IMG/VR virus record: IMGVR_UViG_3300014819_000066
Location: 1 to 24,670 of that record
Length of the DNA stretch: 24,670 nucleotides
Strand: one strand, 5' to 3'
From: a virus
Part shown: positions 12,556 to 20,800 of the stretch, piece after piece
Position numbering within the stretch: the first letter of the stretch is position 1
How the letters are laid out: every line of letters begins with the position of its first letter
The notes under the pieces: generated by a model
Seen by the model: the letters and a program-made list of their open reading frames with translations, nothing else
Told to the model about the DNA's origin: nothing
The model's database searches: none
Position numbers and translations under genes: made by a program

Positions 12556-13776
12556 CTAGTTATCTTCAAAATCCTTATAACGATAGTAACCTTTGTCAAA
12601 ATCAACTTGAACCAAGAACTCTCCCATAAAACCATTACGGTTTTTTCGGAATACACATTCTAGGATATCAGAGTTGGTAGCACGACCAAGAGCAAGCACC
12701 CAGTCAGCATCGTAAGCAATCTGACGTGACCAAGCAGTTTGACCAAGAGTAGGAACTGTATCTAACTTAGTAACGTCATCTGGTGTAGCAGAAGAGATAG
12801 CAATAATAGGAATCTCTTCACCAATAGACATCAACTTAAGTTCACGAGAAAGGTTCTTCATACGAACAGTCTCATTATCAGACTTTTGATTTGGAGACAT
12901 CAATTGTAGGTAATCTACGATTACTAGGTCTGGTTTATATTGGTCAATCTTACCACGGATAACTGATGGTGTAACTTCCCCACCATTATCGTTAGAGATG
13001 ATATGGAACTCTGGTTTACCAGCAAGTTCTTTAGCATGCCAGCGTTTCAAATCTGCAATCTCTACCTGACCATTACTAAGTTTACGATGTGACCAAAGAC
13101 CTTCACCCATGATAGCAAATACACGGTTACGAACTTCAGTCTCGGACATTTCAAGAGAAATGATAAGCGGTGATTTACCTTGTTTCCATGCTTGTACTGC
13201 CATATAAAGAGCAAACCAAGATTTACCAATTCCTGGATAAGCAAGGAACACGCCCAACTGACCTGGGGTAATACCAGCAGGAAGATAGTTGTCAAATCCT
13301 GGCAAACCAGTTTTAATACCAATTGAACCTAGTTCATTCTGACGAGCAAGGTTTTCAAAATATGCAACAGCGGAATCAATATCAGTAGCATCAATGTCAC
13401 GGATAACCGCAGTATTCTTTTTTAACTCTGATGTTTTCTGGATTAAATCCTCTAGTGCCTTAGTACCCTGACCTGCTTGAACATCTGAAGCGGTAGTTCT
13501 AAGAACATCTTTTAGACTATCATTTAAGAATTCTGCCTGTAGTTCTTCTAGGTGATATTTGGTGGCACCAACACCATCAACTGGTGTAAAGTCACGGAAC
13601 TTATCTACAACTAAAGATACTGGTGGAACTGTTCCATTAGTCTCAGAATAATTACGAATAAAAGTCCAAATATCATTATGCGTTCTCAGGATATTATCCA
13701 CGTTTGCTTGTAGCAAAACGTGAACTTGTTTATCTGCCAACACAGCAGAAATTAGTTTTGATTCTGTATTATTCAT
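12556..13776 (-). CDS. dnaB: DnaB-like replicative helicase
   Basis: 406 residues. A short N-terminal domain (1-110) begins NNTESKLISAVLAD, as DnaB family members do. The RecA-like motor contains TGLPGFDNYLPAGITPGQLGVFLA, Walker A AYPGIGKS (179-186), SLEMSETEVRNR (helicase H2 region) and Walker B LVIVDYLQLMS with D288. It unwinds DNA at the fork, with the primase encoded two genes downstream. It is slightly shorter than bacterial DnaB (about 450-470), mainly at the N-terminus. ATG 13776 overlaps the preceding gene by eight bases. Confidence 0.94.
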   Translation of the reverse strand: MNNTESKLISAVLADKQVHVLLQANVDNILRTHNDIWTFIRNYSETNGTVPPVSLVVDKFRDFTPVDGVGATKYHLEELQAEFLNDSLKDVLRTTASDVQAGQGTKALEDLIQKTSELKKNTAVIRDIDATDIDSAVAYFENLARQNELGSIGIKTGLPGFDNYLPAGITPGQLGVFLAYPGIGKSWFALYMAVQAWKQGKSPLIISLEMSETEVRNRVFAIMGEGLWSHRKLSNGQVEIADLKRWHAKELAGKPEFHIISNDNGGEVTPSVIRGKIDQYKPDLVIVDYLQLMSPNQKSDNETVRMKNLSRELKLMSIGEEIPIIAISSATPDDVTKLDTVPTLGQTAWSRQIAYDADWVLALGRATNSDILECVFRKNRNGFMGEFLVQVDFDKGYYRYKDFEDN

Positions 13777-14077
13777 TTAGCCACTCTCTTGCCTTTAGTC
13801 TACGTTCTGCACGTTCTTGTAAATCTTGTTGGACTTGCTTACGCTTGTAAACAATATGGTCTGCATAGTTTGCAAAATATTTCCATGATGGATTTTCTGC
13901 AACATTAAAATAGTATTCCAATAGGTCATAGCATTCTGGCATACCATAGGATTCAATGAGTGCATCTGCAGCCCATTGTTCAACGTTTAAATTTAGGGAA
14001 GGCTTTTCTTCGTACTTTGCAGTATGTAGTTTACTGTAGCGACTAAGCAAAGCCATGCGGTCTTTGCGGTCAGCCAT
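13769..14077 (-). CDS. Hypothetical protein before helicase, possible helicase loader (102 aa)
   Basis: 102 residues, helical and charged. The core NLNVEQWAADALIESYGMPECYDLLEYYFNVAENPSWKYFANYADHI is rich in Trp and Tyr, and is followed by a long basic amphipathic helix (KRKQVQQDLQERAERRLKAREW). The layout of a small aromatic helical domain plus a charged helix, encoded directly before and overlapping the helicase gene, fits a helicase loader or replisome adaptor. No motif proves this. It is coupled to the preceding gene by TAATG at 14077 and to the helicase by an eight-base overlap. Confidence 0.75.
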   Translation of the reverse strand: MADRKDRMALLSRYSKLHTAKYEEKPSLNLNVEQWAADALIESYGMPECYDLLEYYFNVAENPSWKYFANYADHIVYKRKQVQQDLQERAERRLKAREWLNE

Positions 14078-14286
14078 TATTTATTGTCAGCCTCGTCTAG
14101 AGATTCCTGGACTTTTTCAGCCAGTTTTGCTTCAACAAATGCATATACACGTTCAAATGCATCGTTAGTGTTTTCGCCATCACGTTTACTATCTGATACA
14201 GATAAGTCAATACGCAATGACTGGAAGTTGCCCAAATTGAGCGTATAGCCTAGCCCAACTGTAACCTTAGTCTCATCGTTATTCAT
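14077..14286 (-). CDS. Hypothetical protein (69 aa)
   Basis: 69 residues with two parts: a beta-rich start (TKVTVGLGYTLNLGNFQSLRIDLSVSD) and a C-terminal helix (NDAFERVYAFVEAKLAEKVQESLDE). The GYTLNLGNFQSLRIDLSV stretch looks like a conserved strand-turn-strand unit, but I cannot name a function. It follows the MerR-like gene after a 20-base gap, with AAAGGAC about nine bases before the ATG, and couples to the next gene by TAATG. It is probably a replication or regulatory accessory, by position only. Confidence 0.75.
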   Translation of the reverse strand: MNNDETKVTVGLGYTLNLGNFQSLRIDLSVSDSKRDGENTNDAFERVYAFVEAKLAEKVQESLDEADNK

Positions 14287-14306
14287 ACCCTGTGTCCTTT
14301 CAAGAA

Positions 14307-14837
14307 CTAAATAGATTCATTCCAAATAGGCACAAATCTGCCATCTTCGGTCTTTGTATAAACCAGTATACCATCTCCCATACGCCTTGTCAACTCTTGT
14401 TTTGTAGGCGTTACATCATTGGTTATTAGTTTATCTTTTCTTGGTCTACCGTGGTGGTAGGAAGCAAGTATATCACGAATTTCTCTTACTTGTGCTTCGG
14501 AATAGTAAGAACGGACTTGCCAGCCCCTCTCTCCGCCCTTCTGTGACCCCATAGGGAAGGGAATAATGCCTTTTAGCATTAATTGTGGCATATATTTTTT
14601 ATGCCTATTTACGAGTTCTGCGGTCTGTCCTACGGTGTATGCCCTTAGCCTATTTTTCTTAAAATCACTAATTAAACAACTTTCAATTTGGTCAAGTGTA
14701 ATATTATAAACAGACATGATGCCATTGGAATTATTCATGTGATAGACACGAACCAGACTACCATTAAGAAACCAAACTTTTTTATTCCCTGGGATGACAG
14801 GGGCAGCATTATACTGTTTTATTGTCAAAGCAGCCAT
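14307..14837 (-). CDS. MerR-like helix-turn-helix DNA-binding protein
   Basis: 176 residues from ATG 14837, chosen because AGGAG lies four bases upstream and it clears the preceding stop. The frame is open to 14897, but that part overlaps the tail gene. From about residue 63 (RAYTVGQTAELVNRHKKYMPQLMLKGIIPFPMGSQ), followed by WQVRSYYSEAQVREIRDIL, the sequence follows the MerR/excisionase winged-helix pattern: HTH, a wing ending in Y-Y/S, then an effector helix. The C-terminus ends GRFVPIWNESI. It is a likely transcription regulator, or an origin-binding protein given the replication genes that follow. It marks the tail/replication boundary. Confidence 0.7.
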   Translation of the reverse strand: MAALTIKQYNAAPVIPGNKKVWFLNGSLVRVYHMNNSNGIMSVYNITLDQIESCLISDFKKNRLRAYTVGQTAELVNRHKKYMPQLMLKGIIPFPMGSQKGGERGWQVRSYYSEAQVREIRDILASYHHGRPRKDKLITNDVTPTKQELTRRMGDGILVYTKTEDGRFVPIWNESI

Positions 14838-14844
14838 GAGACTC

Positions 14845-15282
14845 CTAATATCCGATTGCGGTAATATGAACCCAGTAATCTCCAGCAGCAATACCATCTG
14901 TACAATAGAACTGGTAATTTACCTGAGTTGCAGTTACTGAATTTATAATTGGAGTAACTGACTTATTTGCTGTTGCTCCAGAAAACTCTATTGTAATCTG
15001 GATTACTGGAGCAGTTGTAAAGACTACACCGCCAAAGCCCCAAGATGTACTTGGAGTTACACCTTTTGCATCTGTTTTAGGTGCCTGATACTTAATTCTT
15101 TCTCCAGCAAAAATCAACTCTGATACTGTTTGCTTGTTTGTTGCTGGTGCAATTTTTGAAGATTTATTAAAGGTGCTAGAATTGGTTAGGCTATATAGGT
15201 CATTGATTGAGGTTGCAATCGTAGTAAGATATGACAGGTCTAGTGGCTGTCCAGATGAAGGTAGTGGTATTGTATTTCCCAT
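14845..15282 (-). CDS. Tail-tip or fibre protein (145 aa)
   Basis: 145 residues. It starts MGNTIPLPSSGQPLDLSYL with a short helix (TTIATSINDLYSL), the type of N-terminal attachment segment seen in small baseplate and fibre proteins. A beta-rich domain follows (SWGFGGVVFTTAPVIQITIEFSG...NYQFYCTDGIAAGDYWVHITAIGY), resembling a jelly-roll tip that may bind a surface. It ends the tail block and sits just before the regulator gene. Its promoter (15289-15297) would give a leaderless message starting at the ATG, and no Shine-Dalgarno is visible. The exact place in the virion is unknown. Confidence 0.65.
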   Translation of the reverse strand: MGNTIPLPSSGQPLDLSYLTTIATSINDLYSLTNSSTFNKSSKIAPATNKQTVSELIFAGERIKYQAPKTDAKGVTPSTSWGFGGVVFTTAPVIQITIEFSGATANKSVTPIINSVTATQVNYQFYCTDGIAAGDYWVHITAIGY

Positions 15283-15288
15283 ATTTTA

Positions 15289-15297
15289 ATTATACCA
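15289..15297 (-). promoter_or_regulatory. Leaderless-type extended -10 promoter in the tail block
   Basis: TGG-TATAAT (15289-15294), six bases TAAAAT, then ATG at 15282. The 15 bases from the hexamer through the ATG are identical to the promoter of the HNH gene. It lies in an 18-base gap, so the gap holds little else. The predicted start is the A of the AUG. Confidence 0.65.
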
Positions 15298-15300
15298 TAA

Positions 15301-15822
15301 CTATGGGGTAGAGGTATATGTTAAGGTAACAAAAAGTCTATTCATATAACCATTTTTGCCACTTGTTGTAGAATTGTCTATCTCAGTAGATGTGAGTTTT
15401 GGGTATGTTGCTGCAAAAACTGCTGCCCTTCCCCTTGTTGCTGTGGCATCTTTTGGCACTGTCAATGAGTAATCTACGCTGTTTGTGGAAGATATTGTTT
15501 TATAGAATTTCCAACTTTGCCAAACACCGCTGATATACCATTGAAAATATACGTCATAATAGGTTACAAATGGAGTTTTGTTAGTTGGAATTTGCCAAGA
15601 TACTGTTAGGTTTGGACTTGTATATGTGTATGTTGGGGTAATTGCTCCAGTTATTGCTGATACTCTTTGTGATGGAACAATAACGTAGTATGGACTCCAA
15701 GTTGTTTCTCCAAGTTTGTCATTAGATAATATTTTATATCTTACTTTGTATGTTCCGTCTGGAGCACTTGCAAGTAAATCTTTTTTTGCTATCTTGCTTT
15801 TGGTAATATTTGCATCAGCCAT
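15301..15822 (-). CDS. Fibronectin type III-like tail protein
   Basis: 173 residues. The sequence alternates beta strands with Ig/FN3 hallmarks: DGTYKVRYKILSNDKLGETTWSPYYVI, then LTVSWQIP...YYDVYFQWYISGVWQSWKFYKT, a W in the second strand and a tyrosine corner. This suggests one or two FN3-like domains, common as spacers or sugar-binding decorations on phage tails. Its ATG overlaps the stop of the preceding fibre gene as TAATG (15820-15824). Its job is probably in the tail tip or fibre. Confidence 0.65.
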   Translation of the reverse strand: MADANITKSKIAKKDLLASAPDGTYKVRYKILSNDKLGETTWSPYYVIVPSQRVSAITGAITPTYTYTSPNLTVSWQIPTNKTPFVTYYDVYFQWYISGVWQSWKFYKTISSTNSVDYSLTVPKDATATRGRAAVFAATYPKLTSTEIDNSTTSGKNGYMNRLFVTLTYTSTP

Positions 15823-17177
15823 TATGATGTCCCTAAACCAAATCTAAATTCAATGAAACCAGATGTATTGCTTTCTTTTACTAAGGTAGATGCTGTACTA
15901 TTTTTAATAACTGAATATCCTACCAAGCCATATAATGGATTTACAGCAGATGAGTTTTCAAATCTAATTCCATCTAATGCAATTGCCCAGTTTGAAGAAG
16001 GGCTTCCACTGTTGATAACGTTTCCATATACTCTCAAAGCACTTACAGTAGCCCAAGAAAATCCAGATGTTTTTGTAATTTGATTAATATATTGTGATAC
16101 TGATATGTATCTGTTTGTAGTTGCTGTAAGTCCACTAGCAACAAAAGTTGCAGTTGCATAATCAATACCGTTTGCACAATAAAAAACCAATTTTATTGTT
16201 GAGTTACCAGTTGGCAAAGTTGTTGTGGAACCAAGAGAATTTATAACACTAAAAACAACTTTAATCTTATCTAAAGAAGATGCTCTATCAAGTCCCAAAG
16301 TGGTTCCAGATAGTCCAATGTAATTACTTGTTAAATCATTTAAATCAGATGACATGTCACCTTTTATAATCAATGCATCGCTCAAATATCTTGGTCTTTC
16401 ATTTCTAGAAACTCTAGACGAAACAAAGAACGAGTTATCACTATTTGTCTTATAAGCCTTTACTTCTGTTACTGCATCATCAGCATATTGAGTATCTATG
16501 TTATTATTTATGTTGTTTGCATCTAGTGCAGCACTAACAATTTTTAACGATGTTGGTACCCACGAACTATTTGTTGGGATATAGTATAACCAGTTTTCAG
16601 AATTTGAAAAATTAAATAGTGTAGAACTATCTAGGATACTTGTTGGGTTTGATTCTGTTGGATATAAACCAATCTCTGTTATTTCATATCTTTGGGTATT
16701 TGGAAGTTCTGCTGTGAACACAAGTTCTGGATAGTTGGCAGATATCAATCCATAGGTTGCCGATGTAAAAGTATCTGATAATGTATTTGCTACACGAAAT
16801 TGAGTAGTTGATGTATCATAAATGACTGCATTTACAAGATTGAATCCAAGACCTGCAGTACCTCCAGTATTTCCAGAAGAAACTATTCCTGTGATTGTAA
16901 CTGTTTGTCCTGCCTGAAAAGTATTGTTTGCCACATAAGTAATATATGTTCCATCTGTGGTAGCATTAGTTGGAATTGCTGTAAGCACCCCAGATGTATA
17001 CCCTTTTGAAATAATTGGCAATCTAAACATTTCAAAATCTAGTTCTGTTTTTGTAGCATAATTACCAAATGATGTTACTGGTTGTGCTCCACAACCGACA
17101 GCAATATAGCCAGCATATGCAGGTGTTTCTCCTGCCAGATATTTACCAAGAATGTTTTTGCCAATATTTGTTATCAT
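15822..17177 (-). CDS. Tail fibre / minor tail protein (451 aa)
   Basis: 451 residues. The N-terminal 60 (NIGKNILGKYLAGETPAYAGYIAVGCGAQP...FEMFRLPI) looks like the attachment domain of minor tail proteins from actinobacterial phages, as far as I remember. Residues about 61-148 form a Thr/Gly-rich strand module (AGQTVTITGIVSSGN...FNLVNAVIYD), similar in layout to modules in the 1799-residue protein. The rest (about 190-450) reads as a beta-sandwich like a carbohydrate-binding module, ending GFIEFRFGLGTS. ATG 17177 has AGAGGA upstream. It is probably a host-recognition fibre. Confidence 0.75.
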   Translation of the reverse strand: MITNIGKNILGKYLAGETPAYAGYIAVGCGAQPVTSFGNYATKTELDFEMFRLPIISKGYTSGVLTAIPTNATTDGTYITYVANNTFQAGQTVTITGIVSSGNTGGTAGLGFNLVNAVIYDTSTTQFRVANTLSDTFTSATYGLISANYPELVFTAELPNTQRYEITEIGLYPTESNPTSILDSSTLFNFSNSENWLYYIPTNSSWVPTSLKIVSAALDANNINNNIDTQYADDAVTEVKAYKTNSDNSFFVSSRVSRNERPRYLSDALIIKGDMSSDLNDLTSNYIGLSGTTLGLDRASSLDKIKVVFSVINSLGSTTTLPTGNSTIKLVFYCANGIDYATATFVASGLTATTNRYISVSQYINQITKTSGFSWATVSALRVYGNVINSGSPSSNWAIALDGIRFENSSAVNPLYGLVGYSVIKNSTASTLVKESNTSGFIEFRFGLGTS

Positions 17178-17189
17178 TTTATTCCTCTA

Positions 17190-17834
17190 TTATATTGTAG
17201 CATCAAGTACCTTACTTTGTGACAAAACCTCATATTGAACCAATTCTTTATTATTGATATTTACAGTTTCAATAACTATATATTCATCTTTACTGTCAAA
17301 ATAGACAAAAGAACCGCCTGTGCCATTACCTACTGAGGGCACATATCTACTTAATTGAAAGCCAACATAGTCTGCAAGATTTGGAATTTTAGATAAGTTG
17401 TATGATGAAAACCTATCCAGAGTGCTTTTAATATTAGAGACAATATCATTACTTGGAAGATTGTTGTTGGAAAGAGAATATTGAGGCAATGTATTTGCTA
17501 ATTCTGCTGTGCTTAGGTCTTCAAAAAATAAATATGGGATGTTGCCAGAAAATTCTGGAGTAATATTAATAAATAAATTTGATGTTGCAATTTTTACAGC
17601 ATTATAAATAATTGCATCTGGAGATGTTTGTTTAATTGGAGTAACAGGAGTTGCTGCAACATCAGCAGTTGGCGTATTAGTTGTTGTTGTATTTGTGCCA
17701 TTAAGTTTTGTTGTTAAATCATTTACCTGGCTTTTCGTATTCCATAAAGCATGAGCTAAACTTGTAACGCTTTCTTGCAAAGTTTTAATTGTGTTTAAAG
17801 CATCATTTAATTGTTTTGGTGTAGGAGTAGCCAT
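17190..17834 (-). CDS. Tail protein with N-terminal coiled coil (214 aa)
   Basis: 214 residues. Residues 6-45 (QLNDALNTIKTLQESVTSLAHALWNTKSQVNDLTTKL) form a likely trimeric coiled coil. Residues 46-70 are a Thr/Pro/Ala linker. A globular part follows with FINITPEFSGNIPYLFFEDL and SFVYFDSKDEYIVIETVNIN. Coiled coil, linker and C-terminal domain is a usual build for small tail-tip or fibre-chaperone proteins. It couples to the hub gene by TAATG at 17834. No enzyme motif seen. Confidence 0.65.
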   Translation of the reverse strand: MATPTPKQLNDALNTIKTLQESVTSLAHALWNTKSQVNDLTTKLNGTNTTTTNTPTADVAATPVTPIKQTSPDAIIYNAVKIATSNLFINITPEFSGNIPYLFFEDLSTAELANTLPQYSLSNNNLPSNDIVSNIKSTLDRFSSYNLSKIPNLADYVGFQLSRYVPSVGNGTGGSFVYFDSKDEYIVIETVNINNKELVQYEVLSQSKVLDATI

Positions 17835-20800
17835 TATGGAACCTCGCTAAGATATAGTGTCATTTTTGGACCATCTGCATTTCTCGTATATGAAATATTA
17901 TATACTACAAACCGAGCATCAGAGTATGATAGTTGATTAATATTATTTGTATCAGAATAGTTAATCTTTACTATGTCTCCAAGTTGTATCATTGGGTTAG
18001 CAAAAATTTCTACACCAATTGACAGCCTTGTTCTTTTTGTAAGATTTTTATTAACCATCCATTCCATTATTTTTTTAGCAGATGCTTCATTTTGAATATA
18101 TGTTCCTGAAATTGTAAACTCTTTTCTTCCGTAGTTCATTCTATTACTTTGAATATTTGAATACTTTTGAAGTTGGTCAGATGGCGAAATAATTTTTCCA
18201 TAATCACTTATTGCTGGATTACTAAAATCACTAGTCTTAGAGAAATAATCATCTACCGTCAGGTCGTGTGATGACTGTTGAGTAAAGGTAACTCCTTGAA
18301 TTCTAAGATAGTTTCCTGTTGTTTCATCTAATGTAATTAAATTATCGGTTGTATTAAAGATTAAAAACTCTGCTCCGTACGGAGTTGGGTTAAATCCAGA
18401 TACAGCATATGCCTGTAGGCTATTGACGGTTGGCATAAGTTTTGCAAGTAATGCTGGATAGGCTTTGTCATATCTAATATTGAAATATGCCATCTCTCTC
18501 ATAATTGTTCCAAATTCATCCATATACAAAGAATATTCTGGTGTGCTTGAAGAACTAAGACCTGTAAGAAATGTTGATGCTACGGAAGAATTTATTCCAT
18601 ATTTAGAATACCCTCCTGTTGCAATTCTTTGACTCATATTTATAGAATTAAGTGGAGTAATATTGTTTACATTATAGGATTCGTTTGCTTTATTTATATT
18701 TAAAGCATAGATGTTTTCAAACAATACCTTAGACGTTCCTCTTGTAAACATTCCTATTGTGTTGTTTGTTTCATTTTTAACAATTGCAGAAGAGTCTTTT
18801 ACTCTAGCAAGCAAAACATCATTAATATATAAGTCAAATGTTTCAGAGCCATCCGTGTTTGTTGCAACTGATTCAATTGCTAAATCATAAGAACCAACTT
18901 CTTTTTGTTGAACTAGTCTTTGAATTCCAGCAAAATCGCCAGAATCTGCAATAATCTTGGCACTGCCACTCCAAAGCAAAATAGGGATTGCCTGAGTATT
19001 ATCGTTAGTTCCTGATTCTGTTCCTCTTGTAACTTTATAAAAATAAACATTGTCTAAACTTACAGTTGTGTCAGACTGCTTCAAATATACGTTATTTTGA
19101 TTTAGTGCCACTATTTCAAAATAATAGCCAGTATTAATATTTTTTGTTTGGTCAACTCTAAAGCATAGTCCTCCAGATGAACCAGAGAATTCAACAGAAT
19201 TTTTTGTAATAATCGGAACTGCTCCAACAGATGTTTGAGAACCATTTGCTGTTTGTGTTCCCAACACTCTCATTCGTGTTCCATAATGATTATAAGGATT
19301 AGTTAATAAATCATTTAGAATATATGATGTATAATCTAATGGGTTTGTAGTATTCAATACACCACTACTTCCTTGCAAAATAAGAGCAGATGAACGAATT
19401 GCTCCCTGTGGCAAAGTCATATCTTTTAATTTTGCTTGAGATGATTTTAGTGCGTCTTCTGTAATAAAGGTAGTACTAAATTTATCTCGCAAGAAAGAGT
19501 ATACTCCTGCGGTTACATCTATTCCAGATGGTGGAATGCCAGCATTTCCAGCAATGGTTGTTACAGGAGCCAGGGTAAATGGTTGGCTACTTACTTTTAT
19601 TTGTTTGGCAGATATGGCAGATGAAGCAGCAGTATCAATTGTAAATTGTGTATCGGATACAATTGTTTTTACCTTTGTTCCAGAAACAATATTTGTTCCA
19701 AAGACATACCAGCCAACCTGAATACTAGATGTGCTAGTTGTTGTATTTATAGTTGTCAAACTTGTTGTAGGACTTGTTTGAGTACTTGCAGAAGCAAAAG
19801 TAACTGTGGTTCCATAATATGGAGTATTAAATAAATATTTAGAGTTCATAAATATGTTTTTAACAAATGATGACTGCCATGGAGCATTGCTTGTTTGATT
19901 TGGATTTAGAGATGCTCTGTGTGTAGTTATAGTAGTTCCAAATTGACCACGACCATGCTTTGATACCTGACCTGTTTTGAATGTAATGCCATCTGAATTA
20001 TAGTATGGTTCTGAATAAATTCTAACTTTTCCTGTTGGATAAATTTTTGCACCAAATGGAAGTTTTGCAAATTGGTTAGCATATTCTTGTTCAGAAGTAA
20101 TCCAAATATTAGAGTATGTGTAATAACCATTAAAAGTAATTGAACCACTAGATGTAGCATTATTAGAAACATACAAAGTAAAAGAATCTTGAATAGAGGT
20201 AATTGTTCCTGAAATACCGCTACCAGAAGTCAGTGTGATGGTTTCACCAATAGACAATGATGAAGTGTCTCCAGTTGTAAGAACTATTTTGTTTGAGCCA
20301 TTTGTTATGGTTCCCACAAATCCAGTTTTTGTTGCTGATGGAATTGCATACTCTACAGCATCATATTTAATAATTTCCCCATTGGCATAAAAATAACTCT
20401 TATATCTTGAAATGTAATTGATTCCAGCACCAAAATCAATAATGTTGTCGATTATGTTTCCACTATTGTCAACTGATGGGACATTGGCTGACAGGTCTGA
20501 ATTTAGTACCATTGCAGAAAGAGAGAAAGAATTTGACGAATTCTTTTCATTTTGTGGCATAGTATTTTGAGAACTTCCAACTTCCCAAAGAAGAACAGGT
20601 TTGTAATACCATTTTTTATTATTACTTGAAAGAACTGATGCTTGATTTAGTTCTCCGTAAGTTTTTTGAATATATTTATTTGAATAAGTAATCTTTCCAG
20701 CATTATAAACCTCACTAGATTGTGATGCAATAGAGATAATGTTTGAAAGCGGTGTTCCACTAGATGTTCCATTTCTATTTGCACCAGATTCGTTAAAATC

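Noticed and set aside
17189-17194. TATAAT at the end of the gap before the coiled-coil protein's stop
   Set aside because: It lacks TGn and -35, overlaps a stop codon, and the next gene has a good Shine-Dalgarno 5-10 bases downstream. It cannot be told from chance, so it is not listed as a promoter.
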